Origin: Alectoria sarmentosa
Lineage: Eukaryota; Ascomycota; Lecanoromycetes; Lecanorales; Parmeliaceae
DNA length: 64,000 bases
Assembly: GCA_009733775.1 (NCBI GenBank)
Contig: WOGZ01000014.1
Coordinates: 186,001-250,000, forward strand
Direction: 5' to 3'
This document shows positions 45,130-54,941 of this stretch, piece by piece; position 1 is the stretch's first letter, and each line of letters starts with the position of its first letter. The position numbers and the translations under genes were made by a program. The notes under the pieces were generated by a model. The model made no database searches. It had not been told where the DNA came from and saw nothing but the letters and a program-made list of their open reading frames with translations.

Positions 45130-46071
45130 TGCGCCCTCTATGCGGTTTGTGCATTGCCTCGGCTTTGATGTCAATGATGTACTAGCCGCAATCGGGATCT
45201 TAAGTGTCAGCAAAAGCCTTTCAAATCACCTTCTATGATCTCCGAGCCGTCTTTCTGATCTTTCATATCTAAATTTTCTTTGAGAGTATTGTGATATCGT
45301 TTGATAAGGAGCTTCTTGTGGCTACGGACTCTAACGTTTCACCCAGTAACTATCATATGTCGTTTCGGATGCGGCTCTTGACCTCGGTCTTCTCATTATG
45401 CCTGTACCATTGGTATGATACCTCTTTTGACGCCTGGATTGGTGCATCTAAGGATACTGACAGCAATTGTAGATCTGGAAAATGCAAATGCCAATGCGAA
45501 CGCGAATCATTGTCACGGGAATTTTCCTCCTGGGAACCCTGTAAGTGGTCATCTTAGCGCAAAGACAACGACTGATGGGCCCTGACGTCTTTGAAGGGCT
45601 ATAGTGGTTTCCCTCATGCAGATGATCCTTGACATACTGTCTTTCAGCCCAGCGGCATGTAGGTTTGATGTCTCTATGTGTCAACCTCTGCTAAGATGAA
45701 TAACGGCGCATCTAGTTCGCGACGACCCTAATAGTAAGGCTCCGCGCGTTCTGGCTTGCAGAGCTGGCTGACCGATGGTAGGCCTGTTCTCTCGAATGAC
45801 CTACTGGGGAATGCTCGAGATGGGTCTGGTGATTGTGGTTGCTTGTCTGCCAGTGTTGCAGTCCCTGGTCAGAAAGACCTGGCCGTTCGACCTGTGGCGG
45901 AGTATTCAAAGCTGTCTGTCAAGAGGCTCGCTAGGTCATTCGAAATCGCACATCTTTCAAGAACCACAGGATCATTTGCAGCGTTCTCACGCGGAAAGTA
46001 ATGGGACTCAGACGCCTCATTCAAGCGTCCCGGAGGAAATTCTTAGTACGAGAGACTTGGAAAGACAGTAG
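45130..46071 (+). pseudogene. Rhodopsin-fold membrane protein, 5'-degraded
   Basis: The 3' half splices cleanly. The exon ending at 45412 carries VSDAALDLGLLIMPVPL. It is followed by 45473-45540 (IWKMQMPMRTRIIVTGIFLL), 45597-45658 (LAIVVSLMQMILDILSFS) and 45782-46071 (CLFSRMTYWGMLEMGLVIVV and a polar tail to the stop). Phases match across all three introns (60, 56 and 123 nt). These are TM5-TM7 of the same family as the gene at 7003-8367. An upstream piece near 45140-45235 (LGFDVNDVLAAIGIL) matches the first loop/TM2. The region for TM3-TM4 is missing and the frame before VSDAAL is stopped, so the gene appears internally deleted. Confidence 0.6.
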
Positions 46072-46813
46072 AACCGGCATAAAGTCCGCGTCGAGAGGTT
46101 TTCAGTAAAATCTCTCTTCATATACTCTTATATATCTGTTATCCGTTGATTGATATGAGTTTTAGCATGTTGTTTTTCCCAAATCTCATTCTCAACTAAT
46201 AAATGACTCAAGGTATACGTTTATAAGTTGTCACATAACCGACTGTCAAACTCAGCTCACTTCATTTACTTCTGACCCGGTAATCTCACAGATGCCCAAG
46301 CAGGAAAAGCCCCATGATAACGATTGGATCCCTAAAGCTAATGCCAATCCTAAACATAATGAGTGTAACTTCTTATGTCAATGTCGACCCAATCTTGATG
46401 ATTAAACGGCTTTGAAGGGGTGTCTGACTGTCAAGCGCGGATAAAACCCTATGACTTGGCTTTTCATCGAAGGTGCTTAATAGTTTGCTAAAGTCTATGT
46501 CCTTGCTGATACTGCTTGAGTAACCTCTTCGTAGCATTTGAACTCAATTAATTATTCAAAGTATTTATTCATCTAATTGTGCTTACGCTTTCAAGGCCGC
46601 ATGTTTACGGCTTCGATATGTTAGATTCATCTCACATTCGGAAGTGCTTAAGCGTAAGCCAAGATGCAATGTTGGCATATTATCTCCGAGACCCAGAGAC
46701 TTCCTTGTTGACTTTTCTCTCTATCTACTCGAGAAGAAGAGGTAGTTCTCTCCCTGGTCGTGATGATCGGTTCCTGCACTGGTAGATCATCAACTGAAAA
46801 ACATTGCGTTCCG
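46072..46813. other. Intergenic, no supported gene
   Basis: Between the broken membrane-protein gene and the 3' end of the next F-box gene. A 68-codon frame at 46579-46785 is unrecognised. Confidence 0.45.
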
Positions 46814-47815
46814 CTATGCTGATTCTCTGCGATCCTTCTCTCTCGCCTTCCGCGCCGCTCTGCCATTTCGTGAATCTCTGTCCTTTCCTGTCTCCTCTAG
46901 AATCCGCTCAAATATATAAGACCCCGGTTCACGGCTCAGATTCGTATAAACCCTGGAATACGAAACTGGTTTAAAGGAATTGACTCTACCATCGAAGCAG
47001 AACTTGAGGCCGTGGAAATGTGTTACCAGATTGTTTAGGGTCGTGAAGTCCAGCGTGCTGTCATCTAGTACGATCTTTCTGACACTCGATTTCCTATCCA
47101 ACTTAGCATTCCATTCGAATCCAAATATCTGTTTGCCGTGAAGCGATCGTATTGATGGCAATACAGCGAATCTTAAAATCGTGCTCGGAAGAGTTTCGTC
47201 AAAGAACCCATGTGATAGCTTGCTCAGCGGATGGCGACGCTTCCGATTTGAATGGCTGAGAGTACTGATCCTGGCGACAAAACTCTCGAGGTGCGAATAT
47301 TCGAGACAAAGGCCGGAGAGGTATACGTTCTTCACGTTGAGGAGCAAGCTGAGGAGCAAAGCGACGGTGGACTCCGTATGACCTGCCAAGACCTTCTTCA
47401 CCCAATCGCCTTTCTTTCCAACGATGATGTAGGGGCTCTCCTGGATCTTCAATCTGACCACGTCCTCGAGATCGCCGAGAGCGGTCCCAACCTCGACCAT
47501 GATCTGTTCGCTGAAGTAACTGCAGTCCCCAGCGCGAAAGATCAAGGGGTATAGGCAAAGACTATCATCCATCAAGAAATCTCGAAGGAGGAGGGTCGGA
47601 TGAAATCCATCATCAATCTGGCGCCCATCTATCCTGACCTCGCCGCAGGTGACATTTTCATACTTGGTATTCTTCTTTCGGTGGTTTATGATGGCGCTCT
47701 CGCTCAAAGTGTAGATGCGCTTGCAGCTTAGAGCGAAGCTTTCGATATCTGCGTGGACTAGCTGGTTGACGATTTGAAGCAGTACCTCGTTGGGGGTGTC
47801 CAGAAGGCAAGCCAT
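46814..47815 (-). CDS. F-box protein
   Basis: Single exon of 333 residues from the ATG at 47815; the upstream in-frame TTG at 47839 is not used. The N-terminal F-box is LLDTPNEVLLQIVNQLVHAD, followed by SFALSCKRIYTLSESAI, the usual C-terminal half of an F-box. The middle has weak leucine-rich spacing (VKNVYLSGLCLEYSHLESFV). The C-terminus is basic (RNGRAARKAREKDRRESA). The gene starts about 190 bp from the first arm of the inverted repeat pair at 48009 yet is intact. Confidence 0.75.
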   Translation of the reverse strand: MACLLDTPNEVLLQIVNQLVHADIESFALSCKRIYTLSESAIINHRKKNTKYENVTCGEVRIDGRQIDDGFHPTLLLRDFLMDDSLCLYPLIFRAGDCSYFSEQIMVEVGTALGDLEDVVRLKIQESPYIIVGKKGDWVKKVLAGHTESTVALLLSLLLNVKNVYLSGLCLEYSHLESFVARISTLSHSNRKRRHPLSKLSHGFFDETLPSTILRFAVLPSIRSLHGKQIFGFEWNAKLDRKSSVRKIVLDDSTLDFTTLNNLVTHFHGLKFCFDGRVNSFKPVSYSRVYTNLSREPGSYIFERILEETGKDRDSRNGRAARKAREKDRRESA

Positions 47816-48008
47816 GACGGGAAAGAGTCGATAGATCAACTCCAGAAGATGTCTGATGGCAGCGCCACAGTATTCTCAAGGAAAGCTCGGAAGGTATCTG
47901 ATGAGACGTAACGGTCTTGGAATTAGATGGTAGATGGTATTCAATGGAAAAAAACGAAAGTACTTTGTAAGATACCGAAGTACCAGATGAAAGCGGCAAA
48001 TGGTTGTT

Positions 48009-48078
48009 CAAGGCTTTTGATACCCGCACGTAGCTTTTTGATACATGTACGTAGCCTTTTGATACATGTACGTAGCCC
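48009..48078 (+). repeat. Left arm of 70-bp inverted repeat (unmutated)
   Basis: Contains about three copies of a 21-bp unit (TTTTGATACATGTACGTAGCC). Its reverse complement matches 48904-48973 over 70 positions with 14 differences. Every difference is G-to-A or C-to-T in the right arm. The four CpG positions in the arm are unchanged in both copies. Confidence 0.9.
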
Positions 48079-48145
48079 CTCAAAGCTAAACAGAACAGGT
48101 TAATAAGGCGCGTATACCTCCCGACGTTAATGATCAAACAGGTGA

Positions 48146-48158
48146 TTTAGGGTTAGGG
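48146..48158 (+). repeat. Short interstitial telomere-like motif
   Basis: Reads TTTAGGGTTAGGG, two units of the common fungal telomere repeat. Only two copies, so chance or a former end cannot be told apart. Confidence 0.4.
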
Positions 48159-48181
48159 CTTAAGGTTCAAGGCATCACACA

Positions 48182-48265
48182 GGGCATTCAATTCCTTCGC
48201 ACAGAGCATTCAATCCCCTCGCACAGAGCATTCAGTCCCTTCATACGAGCATTCAATCTCATTTC
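48182..48265. repeat. 22-bp minisatellite, block A
   Basis: Four units of the type GCATTCAATCCCCTCGCACA. A second, more AT-rich block in the same orientation lies at 48470-48553. Confidence 0.8.
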
Positions 48266-48469
48266 ATCGGGTTATTGAAATATGATGATGAAATGGAATG
48301 CGATGTGAAAGATGAATTGATTATTCTTTTAAAGCTTCTCTGAAGCAATTCTTTATATAATAAAAAAGTATGTGATTAATATAACAACAAGTCGAAGAAG
48401 GTTGAGAATCAATCATTTTTTCAATACGGGCATCGCATTCTTTTTTAAATACAATTATAAAATATCGAA

Positions 48470-48553
48470 CCAAGTCTCTTCGCACAAAGTATTCAGTTTC
48501 TTCGCACAAAGCATTCAATTCCTTTATATAAAGCATTCAGTCTCATATAAGGC
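48470..48553. repeat. 22-bp minisatellite, block B (RIP-shifted)
   Basis: Units such as GCATTCAATTCCTTTATATA and GTATTCAGTTTCTTCGCACA are C-to-T or G-to-A shifted relatives of block A, in direct orientation. Confidence 0.75.
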
Positions 48554-48564
48554 AATCAATAAAC

Positions 48565-48680
48565 TTTAAATCTTTACATTAAGACGTCGTAACGTATATC
48601 AAATTTCTACATTAAAACGTCGTAACGTACATTAAGTCTTTACATTAAAGCGTCGTAACGTATATCAAATTTCTATATTA
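48565..48680. repeat. Tandem repeat of about 33 bp
   Basis: Three and a part copies centred on ACATTAAAACGTCGTAACGT. The CpG pairs are kept in every copy while surrounding bases are A/T. Confidence 0.8.
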
Positions 48681-48903
48681 GGGCAGCAAGTCTTTATATC
48701 AAGACATCAAGTTTTAAATTTTTTATTGAACTTCTCATATCACAAAGCGAAGTAAGTTCTTATATTAAAGTAATAAGTCTTTATATTAAAAACATTAAAT
48801 TCTTACATCGTAACATAAATATATTAAATCTTTATATCAAAGACGTTAAAGTTTTAAATTTTTATTTAATGCTTGATGCGTTAATAAAGATATGCGAAAT
48901 AAA

Positions 48904-48973
48904 GAATTACGTACATATATTAAAAAATTACGTATATATATTAAAAAGCTACGTGCGAGTATTAAAAGTCTTG
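48904..48973 (-). repeat. Right arm of 70-bp inverted repeat (RIP-mutated)
   Basis: Mutated partner of 48009-48078. The two arms bound a 965-bp segment, which could be a non-autonomous terminal-inverted-repeat element or an inverted duplication. No clear target-site duplication flanks it. Confidence 0.85.
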
Positions 48974-49980
48974 TTCAATAAAGTGAGTTGAGAATATTTA
49001 ACAAAGGTCGAACGAGGGTTGATGATAAAAGTCTCTGTCGACTTTCTTTCGATAGCCTCACTCAAAATTTGCCCTAAAACTTTTAAAACGACAATTTATA
49101 AAATAATTTAAATAGAGAAAATTGTTATATTCAAAATCGAGTTAATTATTATAAAAAGCGAAAAGACTTAATAACGAAATTTTAAAACAAATATTTTAAT
49201 AATTATAATACATTTTAAAAAAACAACGATTTTATAATAATAAATTAAGTTTATAGTCGAAAAATCGATAAAAATTTTTATTATCAACTTTTAAAAATAT
49301 CGATTATAAAATGTTTTAACGAACTTTATAAACGTGTTTTAAATTACGTATATTATATATAAATATAATTATTTTTATAAATTAATATAATCGTAACTTT
49401 ATAATTTTTTTTTTAAAAATTATAAAATTAATATTTCGAGTATATCGTAATTTTTTAAAATACGATATAATATTATAAATAATATTTAAATAATATAATT
49501 GCAAAATAATATTATTATATCATTAATTTTTTTTAAAAAAAAATCGTTTTATTATTATCGTTAATAAAATTTTAATTTTAATAAATAAATTATTAACGTA
49601 AAAATCAATTTCATTTAATTTTAAACGTATTTATTTTAAAGTAATAATAATTTTAACTTAATAATAAATTGCTTAATTTATAATATATATTATAATTCGT
49701 AATATAAAATAAATTGTAATTTATAATTTTTTTTTTTTTATAAAGTTTTAAAAGATTTTATATTAAATATTACGCTTTAAAAATTTTAAGCTTTTAATTA
49801 AATTAATTTTAAATCTTTTTAATATTAAAAAGTTTTTAATAAAACGATATCGAAACGATAATAAACGATATTTAAATTAAATAATAATAATAAATATTAA
49901 TATCGTATTATAAACTTGAAAATGACATTTTCGTTTATAATTTAAAACGACATTTAAAACTTAAATGATATATACTGCTT

Positions 49981-50262
49981 TATATGATATTGATACTATC
50001 GCAATAAAGTGTGTGCACTTTAGGGCAAGCCCGTAAGGAAGTCTTGAAGCTAGAGTATCCCGGTTAAACCCCAAAAGCACGCTAGCGTGACGCGACGCGC
50101 CGTCCTGTCTAGTAATTTCGTCATCCTGTCGAGTCGAGCTCTTGTCACCCCATTCGTTAATCAAGAGCGAGAACGCCTCTATCACATTCACTTTCTTTCT
50201 CCCCAAAAATACCAAGGTATGGATTATTCGTTATTGTCAAAGTACAGCCTACTACTGCGGCA
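49981..50262. promoter_or_regulatory. Upstream region of F-box gene
   Basis: Base composition returns to normal at about 49980. A small stretch with GTCGAGTCGAGC-type sequence occurs at about 50128-50140. No specific motif is recognised. Confidence 0.35.
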
Positions 50263-51705
50263 ATGGATCGCCTGCCAATGGAGATAATCCACATGATCTT
50301 CGCCCGTTTCAAGGGCAGACTTCGAGCCATTGCAGTATTGCGCCTCGTCTGCAAGACCTTCGCTGCCATCGGACTCCACTACCTAGTCCATGAAGTACAT
50401 TTGATCTTCAAATCCAGCAGCTTCCAACACCTTCGCGAGATCTCCGAGCACCCAATAATCAGTCAGCACGTTGAAACATTATTTTACGAAGCCGACACTC
50501 TTAGCAACCATTGGACTATGAAGCAGTGGAAGAAAAGAATCATCGTTCCTGGCTGGTTTCAGAGCATAGCAGATGATAAGGTGATACTCCCGCCTCCTAC
50601 AGCAAGCACACGTGAACAGCGCGCCTACACTCGAGACATGAAAAGGCGTCGCGCAGGACCGCGCTATACACAACCAGAGAAGCAATTGAAGATAGCATAC
50701 GAGAAGTATCAATCCTACTTGTCAGATCAGAACAGCATGCGGGTCTGTGATTACAATGCAGACGCCATCAGAGAAGCTTTGATTCGAATGCCGAATCTAA
50801 AAAACATTGACATGTCTATGGAGTGCTGTCTGTACGAATCCCGCAGCACGAAGGCCGACCGAGCGTTCGGAGATGGATATCAAACAGTTTTTGGAGACAA
50901 TGGGCAGAAAGAGAGCTGTGGGGTCCCTCAGATGAGGTCTCTGTTGCTCGGTGCTAGTCATGCTGGACTGAAGCTCCAAAGCCTTCGCTGTGGCAATATA
51001 CACTGGGAGATATTCAAACAGAGTGGAAAGATCTTCGAAGAGATGAAGAAAGCTATACAGTACCTCACGATGTTAAATCTGCAAGTCACAACACAAATCT
51101 CAGACGACGGCTCAGCGGACAGCCTGGACTCGGACGATCATCATTCTCAGATCCCTGCATGTGCTGAATACCTCAAGGAGAGCCGACGTCTGCGGAAATT
51201 CGTTATTGCAGCGCCAGATCTGAAGGTCCTGGATATTAGCTTTGATATGGAAAACCCCTATCCACCCGCAGGCTTGAAGCAGATCGTCGGAGACTTCACC
51301 TGGCATTCATTGCAACATCTCGCATTCAACGTTCTGCAAACCACGGAGGACGAATTGGTGGAACTCTTTAGCAGACACGCGAGCACTCTAAATGGCATCG
51401 TGCTGGACACCATCAAGCTGACAAAGGGCTCATGGCCCCGTCTGTTGCAAAGAATGCGCAAAACCTTATGCCTAAAGGAAGCTATGATCTATGGCCGCTT
51501 CACTTCGAGCGATCCAGAAGAAGACTTCGATTTTGGCTTCCGGCCTGAGCACAATGATGGCGTGAAGGAACCCTTTGTTAGCACCGTGGAGCGATATTTG
51601 ATCTTGGGTGGGGATGGTCCTCTGTTGAACTTGAGCGCTCTTTCTTTTCTGGAGGATGAAGACTCGGAACCTGAGAGTGACTGGCACGAACTGTACATGA
51701 TCTGA
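50263..51705 (+). CDS. F-box protein
   Basis: Single exon of 480 residues from the ATG at 50263. The protein begins directly with an F-box: MDRLPMEIIHMIFARFKGRL, then AVLRLVCKTFAAIG. The middle (residues about 100-150) is basic and coiled (TRDMKRRRAGPRYTQPEKQ). Leucine-rich segments follow (LKLQSLRCGNI, LKVLDISFDM, HSLQHLAFNVLQ). The C-terminus is acidic (LEDEDSEPESDWHELYMI). The layout is typical of Dothideomycete F-box proteins with divergent substrate parts. It lies at the right edge of AT-rich island 2. The target is unknown. Confidence 0.78.
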   Translation: MDRLPMEIIHMIFARFKGRLRAIAVLRLVCKTFAAIGLHYLVHEVHLIFKSSSFQHLREISEHPIISQHVETLFYEADTLSNHWTMKQWKKRIIVPGWFQSIADDKVILPPPTASTREQRAYTRDMKRRRAGPRYTQPEKQLKIAYEKYQSYLSDQNSMRVCDYNADAIREALIRMPNLKNIDMSMECCLYESRSTKADRAFGDGYQTVFGDNGQKESCGVPQMRSLLLGASHAGLKLQSLRCGNIHWEIFKQSGKIFEEMKKAIQYLTMLNLQVTTQISDDGSADSLDSDDHHSQIPACAEYLKESRRLRKFVIAAPDLKVLDISFDMENPYPPAGLKQIVGDFTWHSLQHLAFNVLQTTEDELVELFSRHASTLNGIVLDTIKLTKGSWPRLLQRMRKTLCLKEAMIYGRFTSSDPEEDFDFGFRPEHNDGVKEPFVSTVERYLILGGDGPLLNLSALSFLEDEDSEPESDWHELYMI

Positions 51706-53097
51706 GCTTCCCGGTCCCCTCGATGCTCTGAAGAGAAAGTAGCATTGAGATCTTAGGGAAAGTACAGAACATCAAGCTATCCGTAACCGATGGGCGTCTG
51801 GGCACTGGATTTGGCTCGCTGATACATTACTGAGTGCCCGTCTAGTGTGCGAAACAATAGGCCCAGAGACTCGGCGCATCTCGGAGCATGCTCGTCATGG
51901 CCCCCTTGATAGACATGACAATCAAACCTCATAAACATATCCGAAAAAGCAACCTAGTTCCCATCGCTATTAACGTCCAAGCAGATTCGGAAACCATACC
52001 CTATCCCCATCCCCCATTCCGATGGCCCCTGCAGAGTATCTAGACGCAACGATATGAGCGCCAATCGGTCTACCCTACACTTCTTACGACAACAAAAAGA
52101 CTTTCCAACGCGCTCTCCATCAACCAAGAAGCGACAAAGCTCGGAATTTTCATGTTGACAAAGCCGTTTGTTTAAATTGCCGTCACCCTCCCCCCCCCTT
52201 CGTGCCTTCGTGTCTGCTTGCCTGCCTGTCTGCTGCACTATCTATCATGCCAAACGGAATTATGATTTATCGCGTTTGTTTTCCGGAAAACAGACAGCGG
52301 GAGAACCGTTGGTGTATTCGGGTCTGGGTATCTTGCTTGTAAAGTTAAGTGAAAGGTTTGGCGACTATCCGGGGTGTTGGCATAGTCTCACTGGTTGGTG
52401 GTTGGTAGTTGGCTAAGGTTGTTGGTACGGTTTGTTTGAATGGCTCATTGCTCATGGCTGTTGGGCAAGGCGAGTGCGGGGGATTCAGTCTTGGTTGGAG
52501 GAGCGTCCTTTTTCTTGGTGTGGGGTGGCTTGCAGCGAGGAAGGAAGGAAGGAAGGAAGGAAGGAAGGGGGATCGGCGGGACTGTCTTTTGAGGGGTTTT
52601 TGTGGGTGTTGCGTTTCCTTGGTCTGTCTGCCTGACTGACTGGCGGATGGGCACGAAAGGCTTGCTCATACTTGCATTCTGCGCTGTCGCTCGCGCTATA
52701 TTCTCCTCTTGTTCTTTTTTTTTGTTTTGTTTGTGGTCGTCGGACAATGCTGCTTGAGCGGGCCCCTGTCGGGTTTGTTCGGAAGGTGAGGTTTGAATGA
52801 AGTGGGGTTTGTTGATCAAGATATCTACTAAGCTGTTGTGGGGGGGGGGGGACAAGATGGCAGAAATGGAACGGTGATAAAAGGAGATTGCGTTAAGTCG
52901 TAAAACTTGCTAAGCTACCTTGGGCTGTTGAGAACTTCGCTGATGGCTATGATGATCCTTTGTTGAAAAGGAGAGAGGCAAGAAGTAAAATGAAGGGCGA
53001 GAACCGGGCACTGATGAAGGGCCAAAGGAAAAAAAAACAATCAAGACTGACAAAAGAAAAACACCCACCCCGCTGGGACATCGGCCCAGTATATCTC
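51706..53097. other. Intergenic with simple repeats
   Basis: No supported gene. Contains a GGAA microsatellite (about 52538-52570) and a 12-G run (about 52840-52851). Short frames on both strands are low complexity. Confidence 0.5.
52538..52570. repeat. GGAA microsatellite
   Basis: About eight GGAA units ending in a G-rich stretch. Confidence 0.9.
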
Positions 53098-54941
53098 TCA
53101 CGTGCGCCCGTCATCGTTGGCGAATGCAGCATCATTGCCCTTCAACTGCACATCCACAACCTCCTTCCCGCTCTGGCCGAAATCCGGCCGCCATCCCACC
53201 GTCCTCTCCAACTTCAAAAGCTTCTCGGCTTCTTCACTCCTCCACCAGCCGCCCTCCCCTCCAGGGAAGGTGAAGCGATCCATGCTCTCCGGCTTCATGT
53301 GGACACTGTATCCGGGCGCGGTTGGGGTGACGTGGAAGCCGTTGGCGATCTGGGCCGGGTGGTAGAAGTGTTCGTGCAGGGCGTCGATGTATTCGAGCAC
53401 GCTGCGACGGCCGCTGACGACGAGATAGTCGATTGTGATGACGTGTTGGGAGTATTCGGGGAGGGAGACGCCGCCGATATGCTACCTCAGTAATCAGCAC
53501 CGTACTCAAACCCAAACCTCGGCCTCAGCTTCGCCTTGAAGAGACCTGTTGCACATGGGGCGTACCGGGTGCAGCGGAACGTGGAACTTGGCCGCCATCA
53601 ACATGACAGCCATGACCTCATTCAGCCCGCCAAGACGACAGGCATCCACCTGGACATAATCGAGCGCCTCAGCTTGCAAGAATTGCTTGAACATTATGCG
53701 ATTCTGACAGTGCTCGCCGGTGGCGACTTTGATGTTGTACTTGCGGAGGGCGGCGCGGATGGTCGCGTGGCCGAGAATGTCGTCGGGAGAGGTGGGTTCT
53801 TCGATGAAGAGGGGTTTAAAGTGGGCGAGCTCGGCGAGGTAGGATTCTGCTTCCGGCACGGACCAGATCTATAATGATGGGGCAAGCGGGTAAACAGGGG
53901 CGGGGGATGTGGGGGTAGGGTGGGCGGGTGGATAGAGGCGTACTTGGTTCGAGTCTAGCATGAGGATGTCATCCCAACCATTGACGTCTCTGAAGAGCTT
54001 CAATCTACGAAGATCACGTTCGAGGTCTCCTCCGACCTTGAGTTTGTAATAGCGAAAGCCATCGATCTTGGACTGTTCTAGGAGGCCTTTCATCTTCTCG
54101 TCGGAATAGCCTAACCATGAAGCTAGACGAGAGAGTTAGTGTGCAGGGTTTGACTAGGCTTCGCATTTCAGGGGCTCGATATTTTCGGATACCTGAGGTC
54201 GTGTAAATCGGCACAGCTTTATTCTCCTCGACCTCCTTCAGCCGCTCGGCTTTGCCAAGCTCCTGCTTACGAAGCAATTCAATACCCTCCTCGGGCGTAA
54301 GAGCGTCAGTGATGTATCGAAAGTCGATGCAGCGCACATACTCCTCGGGTGACATGTCTGCCACCAGACGCCAAACCGGTTTCCCCTGAGATTTCGCCCA
54401 GAGATCCCAAATGGCGTTGATGACTGCAGACTGGGCTAGATGTACTACACCCTTTTCAGGGCCCACCCAACGCATCTGTGAGTCTGAGGCAAGGTAGCGC
54501 CATGTATTGCCCATGTTTGATGTCAGGGAAGCCAGAGACCGATTTACGAGCAGTGGCGCGAGCATTTCGATGGCCGCGCAGACGAGATTGTTGCCGCGCC
54601 CGATGGTGAAGCTCTGAAACTGTATTAATGCATGATTGAGATGAGAAAAGCAGGCAGGCTCTGGACTGACTACACCGTGACCCTCATATTCGGAATTGGT
54701 CTGGAGTACGCAGTACGGGTTTGAGAAGTCAACCGCTCCATTCATGGCATCAGATCCCTCATCTTGCAGAGAGGTCTGTTGAATCGATTAGAAAAATTAC
54801 TTCCGCGATTGGGATGTGAAATACTGGGAACCTGATATCCCGGGTGTAGTATCCCGTGATGGTGATGGCTTCAAAGTCTTTGTGACGGTCAATGGTTTTG
54901 ACACCGGTAGCGCCGTTGGCCAGAGCCGCGGGTGGTGCCAT
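53098..54941 (-). CDS. Enolase-superfamily sugar-acid dehydratase (L-fuconate/L-galactonate dehydratase-like)
   Basis: Six exons (54941-54825, 54775-54674, 54613-54193, 54122-53944, 53868-53566, 53481-53098) with introns of 49-84 nt keep phase and give 501 residues. The mandelate-racemase/enolase fold is clear. The capping domain includes FTIGRGNNLVCAAIEML and QSAVINAIWDLWAKSQGKP. The barrel has the catalytic Lys motif YYKLKVGGD (K240/K242), metal ligands in LMLDSNQ (D270), FIEEPTSPDD (E296) and TGEHCQNR (E325), then VDACRLGG and the general base His in HPHIGG (about 375). Members dehydrate aldonic acids such as L-galactonate or L-fuconate during pectin-sugar catabolism, and the match to fungal LGD1-type enzymes is good. 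The C-terminus (GYSVHMKPESMDRFTFP) is the family tail. Substrate specificity is inferred. Probably cytosolic. Confidence 0.9.

Larger units (their letters stand above)
48270..49980. other. AT-rich RIP-type island 2
   Basis: Very AT-rich, with long A/T runs and remaining cytosines mostly in CpG. No open frame of interest and no transposase relic is recognisable. It resembles the interior of the transposon at 24.7-30.5 kb and begins and ends sharply next to two intact F-box genes. Confidence 0.85.

Noticed and set aside
49080..49970. Possible second transposase in AT-rich island 2
   Set aside because: I searched the relic frames for a MULE, DDE or reverse-transcriptase motif and saw none.
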